From the NCBI GenBank assembly GCA_033977485.1, contig CM066988.1, positions 51,397,649-51,461,648 of the forward strand: 64,000 nucleotides of DNA, written 5' to 3'. This stretch comes from Hydrangea macrophylla (Eukaryota; Streptophyta; Magnoliopsida; Cornales; Hydrangeaceae). Under the pieces are notes generated by a model. The model searched no databases. It had not been told where the DNA came from and worked only from the letters and a program-made list of their open reading frames with translations. Position numbers and translations under genes: made by a program. This document shows, one piece after another, positions 10,596 through 22,958 of the stretch (the stretch's first letter is position 1; every line of letters starts with the position of its first letter).

Positions 10596-11660
10596 TCATC
10601 CCAGACCTCTCTCTTCTTCTTGGAATTGTACCTCCAAAACCGGCGCGCTTAATGAAGCCTCAGACGGACGAACCCAACTATCCCCAAGGATGTCATAGAC
10701 TCTGCTCTTCCAGACACATTTGACTTTCTGATGAATTGTTGACGGTATGGCGCCCAAACTATCTAACCATGGCCTTCCAAGTAGCAGATTGAAAGAAGCA
10801 AGAATGTTAATGACCTGAAATTCAGCTTCCTTCTCAAGAGGACTGACAGCGAGATGAAGGAGAATTATACCCATGACAGTTCTCTGAGTGTTGTCGTATG
10901 CTCTCGCCCTCTGTTATGACGGTATGAAATTTGATTCATCTAGACCCATTCCTGTTCGGAACGAGCACACATTCAAGGTTCATCCGTTGTCCACAAGACA
11001 GGCAGGCACAGTGTTTCCCAAGCATTCGACGGTGACATACAAGGGCTTGTTATGAACGGGCCCTCCAGGAGGCAAGTCATCGGAGGAGAAAGTGATAGCA
11101 AGAGTCTGAATTCTACTTATCATTCCTACAAGGTCTTTTGGTGCTATGTTAATGGAAACATCGGATTGGTTTAATGCATCCAAGACTGCCTACCTGTGCT
11201 TTTTGGAGGCGATCAGCAGTCCCCAGATAGTGATGTTAGCTTGCGTTTTCCTCATCTGCTTTATAACCCTGTCCTTTTCCTCTTCTTCGTTTGTTTTTTC
11301 CTTTCCCTTTCTCCAGCTCTCTTCCCGAGTGATCCTCTTCTAGTTCGTACGGCTTAAAGTGTCTACCAGATCGAGTCAGGTGATTGATCTCCTCTCTTGC
11401 CCATAAATTGTTGATTTCCGAAATGGCCTCCGAGCTTTCTTTTTCAATCTTTACCTCTTCGTCGCTCTGGTACCACAGATCATCCTCTACTTGGCCTATG
11501 TTTTGATCATTGCCTTCACGAGCCCACCAATTTGATTGCCCCATCATTTCATATTCCCATATCTCTGGCCGACTTCCAAGGGTACAGATCCCCCGATCTT
11601 CTGACAACTGATAAAACTTCCTTGGTTCCCCGACTTTTGTGATTAGTAACACGAGAACTT
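10596..11660 (-). pseudogene. Retropepsin-like aspartic protease region of Tat/Ogre-like pol
   Basis: The minus-strand frames 11652-11236, 11183-10980 and 10874-10596 together carry a basic N-terminal part (RSGRHFKPYE, KGKGKNKRRRGKG) and then the protease. VTVECLGNTVPACLVDNG holds the catalytic Asp in a D-N-G context, followed by a stop where Ser would be expected, and then TLNVCS. The flap-side motif NILASFNLLLGRPWLDSLGA matches the conserved LLGRPWL of plant Ty3 proteases, and KCVWKSRVYDILGD follows. Gag upstream of this is missing: the region is cut at 11676 by the LTR of another element. Several stops make it a pseudogene. Confidence 0.75.
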
Positions 11661-11676
11661 TTCTGTGTGCGCTTGT

Positions 11677-13296
11677 GTGCTATACCCAAGTGTAGGTAAT
11701 CGTGCAAGTAGTAATCTGGTTAAGTCCAGGTCGATCCCACAGGGAAGGGTGAAAATTAACTACCTAGATTAGGCTCTAAAAAGAAAACAAAAAATCAATG
11801 TTTTAAAGAATGTGTAGAACACAAAGTTCCACGATTTATCAACTACTAACGATAAAGCAATTAAACTAAATTAAGCTAATGAATAACTAATTAATTAAAG
11901 TGATATTTTAAAATGTGGTTTTCTTAATGAAAGGAAATGTTGGGATTACATGAATCCACTGCGACCTAGCCATCTACCATGCAATTACGTTGAAGCTCAA
12001 TGGAGTACATCGCCTACAGTATTCCGTATTTCTCTTAGAATATAGAATCCATAGCCCTTTATGACCGGGACTATGTCATCACCGTTAAGTTTGAAATGCA
12101 CAAAAGCGGTTTGGATCAATAGTTAAGACTCGCACCTACAATGGTGTTAGCATTGAGGGTTGTTTGCAAAATGTATTGAAGAAAAATGCCTTAAGGCTTT
12201 AAGTTAAAAAACTGTTTTGACAAACTGAGCGTTTGGGGACAGTTTGATAACGAATCTGAAAAATAGAAAGTCTAAGAATATTGCATGGAATGTTCTCAAG
12301 AATCAGAGAGTTCATCGATCGACGCGCTTTCGATCGATCGAACATCTTCATCTCTCGATCGATCTAACTGTATTCGATCGATCGACAATGTCTCTGGTCC
12401 GATCGATCGAACTAACTTCGATCGATCGAACACAGAAATTATTCTGCTGCATGGTAGAGGCTTGAGAGCACGGTTTCATCGTGATCTCCCAACCTGGGGA
12501 CTACTCAGACATGGTCTGGAGTGTCTCAGATGCATTTTTAACGTGAAGTTCCATTAAAGGAGTGTTTGGTTGTGATTTTTGCATAAAAACTATGTAAACT
12601 AATGACTATTTGAAACCACTACTATGCTACTATCAATACTAACGAGTTAAACCACAATATTAAGTAACTAGAATATGAACAAACTGAAATCACAGAACCT
12701 GGAATGGAAGAACTTGTATTAAACCGAAGAAAAACAATCCAAAAGCAATATCCAATCTTTGAAACCTACAAAAAAACATGTAAACTCTCTAGCTCCCTCT
12801 CTAAAACTGATAAAAAGCAATGTGTGCGTCGTTATGGATGTATACAATACGACTATTTATACTCAAAACCTAATGCTAGGGTTAAAATCCCGTTTCTGCT
12901 ACGTGCGCGTAAAATCTGATAAAAGCCATGTTCGATCGATCGAACATCCTTCGATTGATTGAACTTCTGGAGTCTTCGATCGCTTTAGCTTCTGTAGATC
13001 GATCGAACATTCGATCGATCGAATGGTCTTCAATCGATCGAATATCACTTTTCATCCTTTAGTTGTCTTCATTAAGATTCAGCTACCCCTTTATCCAGCT
13101 TATTCATTTCTTCACACAACGACAGTAATCTGCACAAATCATAGCTAAAATAATACCATTTATCATAGTTTAATCATATAAAGCAAAAACTAGCATTGTA
13201 ATCCCAATTGCAGATATATACAGGAATTGTAGACTATTTTGGTGTATTTTCTTCTTTTAGCGTGGTTGTATTTTACAAATACCTCCGCTTGTCACA
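11677..13296 (-). repeat. LTR (about 1.6 kb) of a large non-coding LTR derivative, minus orientation
   Basis: Read on the minus strand it begins TGTGACAAGCGGAGG at 13296, just after a purine-rich tract (GCTAGTTGGGGGT, about 13308-13297). It ends GGTATAGCACA at 11677 and contains TGTGGGATCGACCTGGACTT, a sequence typical of such plant LTR ends. It has no ORF of note. Two clusters of TTCGATCGATCGAAC-type motifs lie at 12308-12435 and 12929-13045. Insertion interrupts the protease-side end of the neighbouring pol. The partner 5' LTR is not found in the window. Confidence 0.65.
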
Positions 13297-15706
13297 ACCC
13301 CCAACTAGCGATTTGCTAGTCCCTAGCAATAGAGCGAAAATAAAAACAAGCTAAGCTAATACTACAACGACTAAATAAAATAAAACTAAAGCAAACTAAA
13401 CTAAATAAAAAGAAAGAAACTATCTAACTCACTTTCGCAGGAATCGCGGTTGCATTTAGCAAATGCAACAAGCCGTTAAACCCCTAGGTTTCCCCTAGTG
13501 GACGAGTGTTGTCTCGTGAGGGTTTACAGTGAATATACCCACAAAATTCGCTGATTTTAAGCTCAAAAAGATATAAAATAACTTTTAAACACTCTCTTCT
13601 ATTCAACCATTAATCTAGCTCTACAAAACATATCACCCTCATTCAAACCATGAAAGAAGTCCACATGTTCCTCATGTCACCAAGATAAACATACATATGC
13701 ATCACATCCCTGTATCCGTGTGTGTGTGAAGTTAACAGCTATGCATCCAACTTTATTTAGAGTTGTTTAGACTATCATACCCTTGGAACTTGTAACTTCA
13801 ACTCAATTCTCACATGGGTTTACACTCACAAATGAACATCTCACAGAAACTTGGTTAATAATGATCACACATAGTGTGAAAACTTTAATAAGAATGATGT
13901 TTTGGGTACTAGTTCTTCCACACCTTACTCAATAAAGGACGAACATTTAGAGTGTCTATAGTCTCATGAAAAGAAAACTACTTACTAGAGGAGCGAAATA
14001 CCGTGGATGACTCAAATTACACGTTCATATTCAAACTAAATTGTTAAGAATCATTAAGGCTTTGACTTTTCGATTTTTATTTAACTGGATAGAAATGAGT
14101 AAGGTAAGGAATCGCACATCTTTAGCATGTGATGGAGACCAATTTATTTATTCTTCATTCCAACCATCCTCTGTTTTCTTATACGCATATCTCTCTTCAT
14201 TCCTTCTTCATTCCTTCTTCTTCTTCTTCTTCTTTTTTTTTTTTTTTTTTTTTTTTTGAACCTAACCTTGCATATTTTCATCTTATAAGGTAACTCCCAC
14301 AACTACTTCCCTCCATACTTCAATAATCAAATTAGGTGTGCAATGGGGTACATTGAGGTCAAAGTATAAGATTTAGGAGTTCAGGTTTTTATACTAGCAT
14401 TGGCAATATTTAATCGGTGTGGGGTTGAGACAAAACATATTCTTGGATGTTGATACAGGTATATGAAAGAGGTAAGGAGTGGATAATGATGGCTTATATC
14501 ATTTTCTTAACTTCTTAGTTTTAGCACTTCAGTGTTCATTGAGTTTTAGTTGGTAAATCCTGAACGTTCTCCTCTAACAGCAGCCAAAAATTGAAAATTT
14601 TGAGACTATTCAACGAATTTTAATCGGCGTATTCAAGAAAAACAATTCGAATTTAATGTGGTAATTCCCTCAGAATTAAAGATTGGGTTCAAAAGCTCAC
14701 TAAGGGTAACTAGTTTCCACTACTCATTCCTTAGAGCACAAGAGTCGTATTAACTCCATTTTAGGCTTTCAACATAGCTATTAACATGTGCATATGGATT
14801 TTGGATACAAGAATAGTCAACATATGCATTCATCCTAGAGAAACTAGAAAAACGCATGAACTTAATTCATAAAAAGGATGAGAAGAAAATGGGTGTATCA
14901 TTGCTTGACAACAGCTAAGTAGGAATGAATATTTAAAGTTATTCTACCAATAAAGTTCAGAATGAAAATTTCAAAAGTTTGATGTAACAGTTGTTCAATT
15001 TTTGTTCAAATTTTAAAATTTGCTTAAAATTTGTGGTTTTGCTTAAAATTTGTACTTGAGATTGTATGAAATATGCAATAAAGTAAATCAGATTGCTAAG
15101 TATAAACATGCTCAGGTGATAATCTATCATCCCACCCCCAATTGAAAATTGCACTGTCCTCAAAAGTTGATTTTCAAAATAGAGAGATATCACCTGATAG
15201 CGCAACACAATAACCGCAAGCATAGTAATCTGTAAAGAAAGCATACAACTCCAAGCAACCAAGATCAAAAGGGAATAATATATATAAATGAAAGAGCAGG
15301 AGATCCATACATACAGCAGAACCAATCACTGGATAGATAAAACAATAAAATGACAGAACAGTGATAATAAATGTCCCAAATAGCCACAGTCCAATATAAC
15401 TAAATAAACCAAAATAACCAAACCAACAAAAATATCCAACCAACCACAATATCCAAACCAACCATCAGAAAAACAACAAGAGAGAGGAGAGAATACAGTC
15501 ACTACCAGTTAAAACAACCTAACATCCCCAACAATCATAAGCTAAGAATCATCAGCGACGTCAGAAAATATCTCGATCAGCACATCCGAAGTATCCGCAT
15601 CTCTACCCTCAGCAACAGTCGTAGCCGTCGTCGGGTCACTCGCAATCGTGGCAGCTGGAGTAGATAATGATGTGTCAGCCACGACTGGAGGTGGTGAGAG
15701 TGTTGT
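13297..15706 (-). mobile_element. Internal region of the large LTR derivative (truncated)
   Basis: This is AT-rich, mostly non-coding sequence upstream (on minus) of the LTR. It has features I associate with such elements: the tract at 13290-13345 next to the LTR, a poly-T run (14232-14257), and a segment near 15130 (minus: AATTGGGGGTGGGATGATAG). At the far end, 15705-15548, a minus-strand frame rich in Ser, Thr, Asp and Ala ends in a stop and looks like the C-terminus of an element ORF. Homology stops near 15706 and no second LTR follows, so the element is truncated. Confidence 0.5.
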
Positions 15707-17493
15707 CTACATTTCATAGTAATAATATTGAAGTAAAGTACGACCATTTGTGGCTTGTGACTCAAATCAGATTACTAGCAATTGGTTATGCTGGAGTTTC
15801 GATGATAATTTTGAATGGTCTTTGTGAGCACTTTCTTTCTTAGATTTGGAACTCGTGTAAATTTATAACTATAAATTTTACTTTATTCTGATTATCAGGT
15901 TTAGATTGAGCCATTTGCATTATAAACATCTCAATATTATCTATAGTGGAAAAATATTGACAGCCAGATGTGTTTCAGCATTGCAGCGATTATATGTTGA
16001 AACTAGGAAGGTTTTGGCCTCAACAGGCAAATGTCATGATGGTATTGCCTAATTTTTCAAATTTTGCCACATTTTAATTTCTCTCTTTTCTTCATATTCT
16101 TGTGCAATCAGCCTTTTTAGGTATCTTTTTTATGAGGAAATTCAGAACCTGCTTGCACAGTCACTACCAATGTTGCCCAATGCTTTTGTATCTAGATAAT
16201 GTTAAGAAAGTGGTTGGACAGCCTCGGAAAAGCAGTGATTTAACATGATTTTGGGTTCAACTTCTTATTTTTAAAATGTATTCAATCATGCTGCAGATTC
16301 CTGTCTCAGATCTCCCTTTCTCAAACCTCTCCATGTTCGTCTCCAAACCCTACCCCCATGTTGACGAACCACCTCCTAGTCTCCTACAGACTCAATTGAT
16401 CCATCGCCGTTTTCGGCAGCATCACCACTTCCTCCACTCGACAGCCTCAACCTTAATCTCTCAGTCTCACCTTTCTCAAGGGCTTGAACCAAAGTAAAGG
16501 AAAGAGAAAGGTAAAGTTTGTTGCTGACCGCACACCGCCCAGACAACTATTATCCTTCCGAGAACCCCCAAAAGCATTCGTGCCATTTGGAATGATCTCG
16601 AAGAAGCTGCTTGAACTCCCCAGACTTTGCTCTTCATCTCCTTACTTTTACATATATGTTTGTACCCATATTTTTGAATTACTGTGTTTTACTTTAGTTT
16701 ATATGCAGTTTATATGGGATTGAGGTGGCATTAAGAACCAGTCCATAATATGAACACGTTCAGTGACTAAAGATTAGAAAAATGCCGGAATTGTTTCTTT
16801 TTACCAAGTTAGAGACTGTTATGCAAATAAACATGCGTTTACTCTCAAAAGAATGGCGGATAAAATTTTGATGGTAAAGTTATGCGAGGTGTGTACAAGT
16901 ATATAACTCCTAATTTTGAGAAGCGGTCAAATTTAGAGACAAATCTTTACTTACTTTTAATTAATGATGCTTTGTCAGTTTGTTGGCGAATCGTTTCATG
17001 TTTCCTATATTTTGCGCACTGGACATAGCGCAACGCCAATATTTTTCATACCTCTATTGATTATCTGCATAATTTCTTACACTTGCTAAATAAGGCATCT
17101 TTAGATATGTTATTCATTGCTAAAGAGCAATTAAGTAATGTTTTCGATCTATAATCCGATATTGCAGTTAAGTTGTATGCTTAACTAATTTTCCATGCTT
17201 ATATTGCCACGCTTTATGTGTTATGATATATGGTAAGATCTCAAAATTTGCTTATGTTTTTTTTAAATTATTATTTACGTTCCATGAGCTGTGTTGGATG
17301 GGATGAGGCAAATCTGGGAAATTGAAGCAAATAAACCTGTAAGGCAGAAATTTACGACACCATATCACCCCATGATTGAAGATGATGGTATGCTCCTTCA
17401 ATTTCTCTTGTGTGCATGTGTTTCAATATGTAATATAAATATATTTCCTTGCCATGAGATACAATTTGGGACCTTTGGCTAGGTAGCAGCTGT
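15707..17493 (+). other. Intergenic stretch with possible exon scraps of an unrecognised gene
   Basis: Three short + strand blocks look coding-like with splice-like borders: about 15960-16042 (LTARCVSALQRLYVETRKVL), about 16490-16625 (KRKVKFVADRTPP, then PPKAFVPFGMISKKLLELP), and about 17298-17388 (MRQIWEIEANKPVRQKF, then YHPMIEDD). I cannot name the family and cannot show that they belong together. The rest is AT-rich without recognisable content. Confidence 0.25.
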
Positions 17494-18125
17494 ACTGAAA
17501 AATCGTGGCAATTATCTAATTTTTTTTTTTTGCTGTAGAAATAGAGATTTAGTTGAATTTTCAAAATCAGTGAATTTTGTTATGTTAGACATTGAGATAT
17601 ATATTTGAGGTATGTATTTGATACAGTATAGTAAGACTTATTAACGTTAGAAGTTGTTCTTGATCAGACACTATATAATGGTGATGTGGACTGAGTAGTA
17701 CCCCAGGCCTTCCTACTAGTCTTTATGTATAGGCTACACAAGCTTAAAGTTTGGTGTGGTTACAATTTTGGTACAAACTTCTGTAAATGACGTAAAAGTA
17801 CGGATGATGCATATGTTATGTTGTAAACTCCTGCTTTGTAAATTATGTCAAACTATGCATGATCACTATGTTCTGTTACCCAACTTACTTCATTTAACTG
17901 CTTATGTGCCTACTTCTATGCACCAGGAACCCCCAACACAACGTGCGTTTGCATCCTTAGTATTATCTGTGTCATTGAGATGGTAAATTTAGTATTAAGT
18001 TAACACTTTGGTTCTAGTTTGAGTTTCCCTTTCTTTCTTTCTTTGAAATCTAATTTACTGTCCTGGCACTAGAAAGGTAATTTCTTCTCTCTCTCTCTCT
18101 ATATATATATATACATATCATGTAC
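17494..18125 (+). repeat. Direct duplication flanking the hAT gene, left copy
   Basis: Starting at CTGAAAAATCGTGGCAATTA, this block matches 21664-22105 in the same orientation through CTGTAGAAATAGAGATTTAG, TAACGTTAGAAGTTGTTCTTGA, CCTTCCTACTAGTCTTTATG and CTAGAAAGGTAA…(CT)n(TA)n. The left copy carries about 175 extra bases (roughly 17740-17925) where the right copy has about 20. Divergence is several percent by eye. Confidence 0.8.
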
Positions 18126-18827
18126 ACAAAAAAAAAAATATATATATATATATGTATATATAAACTCGTGCACTAACATGAGAGATACTTTTCTCCAAAG
18201 TCCAAACAAAAAAAGGAATGCTAAGTTCCACATTCACCAATGTTATTGTTGACCCTAACCATGTATTAATTATAGAATCTAGTGTATTAATTTTTGTTTA
18301 TTTATATATATATTTATAAAAAAAAATGTTTAATTAGTTGTATCTTGTATTTGTATATGTAACAAATTTTTTTATTTATACATATTTATAAATAAATGTT
18401 TATTTAGTTGTATGTGTATTAATTTTTGTTTTTATTCATAAAAAAATGTTTATATTTGGTCAAAATATGTGTGTATTAATCTATGTTTATTTATTTAAAA
18501 AATGTTTGTTTAATTAATAATATTTAGTTATATAATTATATTTAATAAAATTGTTTCCAAGTTTTTCCTTTTCAGTGGAATCGCATTTAATCGCATAAAT
18601 GAGATAGTTGTATGTGTATTAATTTTTGTTTTGATTTAAAAAAATGTTTATTTTAGTTGTATGCGTATTAATTTTTGTTTTTATTTATAAAAAAATGTTT
18701 ATATTTGGTCAAAAAGTGTGTGTGTATTAATTTTATTTTATTTAAAAAAAAATGTTTATTTAGTTGTATGTGCATTAATGTGTATGTGTCCTTCACCTTG
18801 TTTATTTATTTGTTTGTATTTCCTAGA
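18126..18827 (+). repeat. AT-rich degenerate repeats upstream of the hAT transposase
   Basis: Units resembling TTAGTTGTATGTGTATTAATTTTTGTTT…ATAAAAAAATGTTTAT recur several times between 18280 and 18790. At 18551-18591 a 41-bp piece closely matches transposase coding sequence at 19483-19523 (GGAATCGCATTTAAT in both). A TA microsatellite lies at 18100-18165. Confidence 0.6.
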
Positions 18828-21393
18828 ATGCCTCCAAAGAAAGACATTGGTTGGGATCATGCATCACTTGTTGGGGGTAATAAAAGGATCACCATGTGCA
18901 ATTATTGTGGCAAGATTGTGCATGGCGGTATAACGAGATTGAAGCAACATGTTGCTAGAGTATCGGGACAAGTGGACAAATGTCCTAAAGTTTCAGAAGA
19001 AATATCAAAATTGTTGAGACAGCATCTTAATGAAACAGCAAACGCTAAGGAGCTGGAGAAGAGAAAAAAGGAACAACTTATAGAAAGTCTCCGAGATGAT
19101 AGCTTGTATGAAGGAGGGGATAATATTGAGGATGTGGATGATTACGACGACGATGACACTGGAGGAATGTCGCGGCTTGAACGACGACAATTAAAAAATG
19201 CAATGAAAGAGAGTAGGCATATGGCAACTATGGACGAGGATAGACGTAGGCGATCTGTTTCCGAAAGAGGACGTTTCGCTAACGTGTCCCAGTTTGAGAG
19301 TGGATCGCATGTTGCTTCTGGCTCCAAACGTGCTACACCATCTCAAAGGAGTTTCAGCGTGAGGGAAAATGTTGAGATGCCCATCTCAGGTGGAGACCCT
19401 TTTATGTTTAGGCCGAAGACAGGATTTCAAAAAAAGGTGAAGGACATGTTCAACAAACAAAATGTGAAGAAAGTAGGAAAAGTTGTTTCTAAGTTTTTAC
19501 TTTTTAGTGGAATCGCATTTAATGCAGCTGACAGTGGTCCATACTACCAGACGATGATAGATACTATTGCAGATGCTGGACCTGGAATTAAGGGACCCTC
19601 TGGTTACCAGATCAGTAATTCATATTTGGATGAAGAGGTGAAAGAGCTAGAGATGTACATTGGCCAGTTGAAACAAAAGTGGCCAGATTATGGTTGCACA
19701 ATAATGTGTGATGGGTGGAGTTCTAAAACCAATATACATATAATTAACTTTATGATCTATTGTGATAGGAATATGATATACCATACATCGGTCGATACTA
19801 CAAACCAATCCAAAACTGCCGCATACATTTTCTCACTAATGGCTAAAGTTGTGGAAGAGGTTGGTGAGTCGAATGTCGTGCAAGTAGCGACGGATAATGA
19901 ACCAAATTTTAAAGCGGCAGGGAGATTATTGATGGAGAAGAGGCACCATCTTTTTTGGACTCCTTGTGCAGCGCATTGTATCGACCTCATGCTAGAAGAC
20001 ATTGGTAACATAAAGACTGTGAAGGGTACTCTTGACAAAGCAAAGAAAATAACAAGTTTTATTTATAATAGCCAAAAAGTGGTGAATCTTATGAGAACAT
20101 ATACACAAGGCAGAGATTTGTTGAGGCCGGGAATCACTAGATTTGCCACCCAATTCATCGCGATAGAGAGCCTTATACGTTATCAATCTGAATTGAAAAG
20201 GATGTGCACATCCAGTGAATGGGGTGAACTTAATCGTGAAAAGAGTAGAAGTAGTATTTCTGCAGCAGTGTCTGATCTCATTTTGACTGATCGATTTTGG
20301 AAGAATGCAATATTAGTAACGTCCATTATGGAGCCGCTTGTTAGGGTTCTAAAAATCGTTGACCAAGACAAGAGGCCCACAATGTCTATAATCTACGAGG
20401 CAATGGATAGAGCTAAATTAGCAATAAAGACATCAGTCAAAAAAGATTATCAGAAGTATTGGGATGTCATTGACTATCGGTGGGAGAGTCAATTACATAG
20501 ACACCTTCATGCAGCAGCATATTTTCTAAACCCTGCATTTCAGTATTCCCATAATTTTTCTAATCACCCGGAGGTACGACTTGGCTTGAAGGAAGTAATT
20601 AAGAGATTAGAGCCAGACGTAGAAAACCAAGCGAAAGGCGATTAGTGAGGTATGAAATTAGAAATTGATTGATTGCTTGTTAAATATAAATGATAAGTCC
20701 AACTAATAAAATTTAATTTGTAGATCAAAAACTACGCGGATGCAAGAGGAGAGTTTGGTCAACCTCTGACAAAGAAGGCTATAACAACATCTCTCCCAGG
20801 TTATTGTTATAATTTCTAGCATTAACTTGATGATTAAATTGAATGATCTATTTATTTTTTAATTTCATTATTGCAGCTGAATGGTGGTATCACTATGGTG
20901 AGGAAGCTCCACATCTTAGGCAAATTGCGATTAAAGTCCTCAGCCAGACATGCTCTTCATCAGGGTGTGAAAGAAATTGGAGCACCTGGTCACTAATTCA
21001 CACCAAACTCCGCAATCGCTTGGCAATGAATAAATTGCATAAACTAGTTTTTGTGCACTATAATTTGCGATTGCGAGTTAGAAACATCATGTACAAGAAA
21101 CAGGATGAGGATTATTATAATCCAATTGATCTGAATAATATTTTTGAAGATGATGATATTTTAGGTGATTGGATTAGGGAGAAAGAGGCACCTGCTCTTG
21201 GGGATGATTTGACCTGGTTAAATGAAGGTAATCAATATAGTGATGAAGGTCAAAGAGGAGGAGCTGAAGAAGAGGAGGAAGATAATACTCCTATTCCTTC
21301 AACGTCGAAGCAATCTACACTCAACAAAAAAGGGAAGGGCATTGCACAGAGAAGTCAATCAATTTTTCCTAGTTCTAGTTCTAGTTCTAGTAG

Positions 21394-21424
<31 letters not shown>

Positions 21425-21715
21425 GGTGATGACGACAACGATGGTGGTGGTAATGATGATAATGACATCGAAAGAAGAGGTGGTGGTGATTATGGCAGCA
21501 ACAGTGGTGGTGGTGGTGGCCATTCTAGCTTACTCGTTCTGAAAATCTGTACACAAAAAAGGGAGTGTGCAGGGTGTGCAGACTTTTCAGCACAATGTCC
21601 AATATTTTTAAGCAGGGTTGTGCATTTGGTTGTACATTTGGGAGTGCATCTACCATTACTCGTTCTGAAAAATTGTGGCAATTTTTTTTTTGTGGCTGTA
21701 GAAATAGAGATTTAG
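18828..21715 (+). pseudogene. hAT-family transposase (BED zinc finger, DUF659, hAT C-terminal), three exons, frameshifted
   Basis: Exons are 18828-20649, 20724-20799 and 20877-21715 (GT…AG). The ATG at 18828 (MPPKKDIGWDHA) is preferred over an upstream ATG because it directly precedes the BED finger: CNYCGKIVHGG, then RLKQHVARVSG…DKC. An acidic and basic linker follows, then the DUF659/RNase H-like core with GPSGYQISNSYL, MCDGWSS (first Asp), QVATDNEPNFKAAG (second Asp) and the WTPCAAHCIDLMLEDIG motif. Exon 3 holds the dimerisation domain (EWWYHYGEEAPHLRQIA, SSSGCERNWSTWSLIH), followed by Asp/Gly-rich low complexity. One extra G near 20635 breaks exon 1 (stop at 20643); without it exons 1 and 2 join in frame. 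Terminal inverted repeats were not found. The protein would cut and paste hAT DNA; it is probably inactive. Confidence 0.85.
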
Positions 21716-22105
21716 TTGAATTTGCAAAATCAGTGAATTCTGTTATGTTAGACATTGAGGTATATATTTGAGGTATGTATTTGATACAGTAGAGTAAGAC
21801 TTACTAACGTTAGAAGTTGTTCTTGACCGGACACTATAATGGTGATGTGGATTGAGTAGTACCCTAGGCCTTCCTACTAGTCTTTATGTAGGGTAATACT
21901 TGGGACACACGCGGAACCCCCAATACAACGTGAGTTTGAATCCTTGGTATTATCTATGTCGTTGAGATGGTTAGTATTAAGATAACACTGGTTCCAGTTT
22001 GAGTTTTTCTTTCTCTCTTTCTTTGAAATCTAATTTACTGTCCTGACACTAGAAAGGTAAATTCTTCTCTCTCTCTCTCTCTTGCTATATATATATACAT
22101 ATACA
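21664..22105 (+). repeat. Direct duplication flanking the hAT gene, right copy
   Basis: This is the right-hand partner of 17494-18125, starting at CTGAAAAATTGTGGCAATTT and ending in (CT)n(TA)n. It overlaps the low-confidence end of hAT exon 3, which suggests the original stop lay earlier, or that the last codons of that exon were replaced at the duplication junction. Confidence 0.8.
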
Positions 22106-22140
22106 TGCACACAAAAAGAATATATATATATATATATCAC

Positions 22141-22297
22141 CAATGTGTATAGCTCAGTTAAAGCAAGAAGGAAGAAGTCATTGAAGATCCTAACATATGA
22201 GTACAAGAAAAGAGGATTTTATACTTATATGTACACACACATATGTTGGGCATTACTAATTCTATAATATTTGTGGAGATAGTTCTACTTTCGGAAT
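22141..22297 (+). repeat. Long inverted repeat, left arm
   Basis: This 157-bp arm (CAATGTGTATAGCTCAGTTA … TTCTACTTTCGGAAT) is the reverse complement of 23406-23555, with one short indel and one or two substitutions. The arms enclose about 1.1 kb that includes the papain C-terminal exons. Confidence 0.9.
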
Positions 22298-22958
22298 TGT
22301 GTTTTTCGGTTTCTTTTGTGGTGAGTGCTACATTGTAACTTGGGGTCCTCTTCCTTGTTTGATGATATTTGAACAAAATGAATTTCATTTGAGTACTAAA
22401 TGTTGTTGTGCCTTGTATATTTGCATATGTAGCCTTTATAATATACTTCTATAGTTTCAATAACTTCATAATTGTATGTGTTGTTTAATTTGTGTTTGAT
22501 TGCTTGGCAAGCTTCTGAAGAATGAGAGAAATCTGGGGACTTGTGACTATAATTTGTGTTTAATTGTATGTATTGTTTAATTTATGTTTAAGAAATATGC
22601 ATTATATTATTTGTTTTGGTCCATTGCATAGTTAATTTCCTAATGTGAACACTTATTTTGGGACAGAGGTAATATGTTACAATCACATTAGCATTGGTCT
22701 TTTATATAGTTGACAAGAATTAGTTGGAGACGTGAATTAGATGAATGAGGAAAGAAGATGTTTTATTTATTTTAATTTTTTTTTAGGAAAGAGGAAATTT
22801 TATTACCAAGAAGTTTGGCGTACATGAAGTATCTGAAAGTCTTCCCCCTCCCCTCAAAAAAAAAAAAAAGAAAAAAGAAAGTAGCTAAAGGTTGTCAAGA
22901 AGTAACTATAGAGATGATAGAATATTACATCAACTAACCATTTTAATGTTATCTACAG
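22298..22958. other. AT-rich spacer inside the inverted repeat
   Basis: No ORF, repeat boundary or other recognisable feature was seen apart from poly-A and poly-T tracts near 22778 and 22856. Confidence 0.5.
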
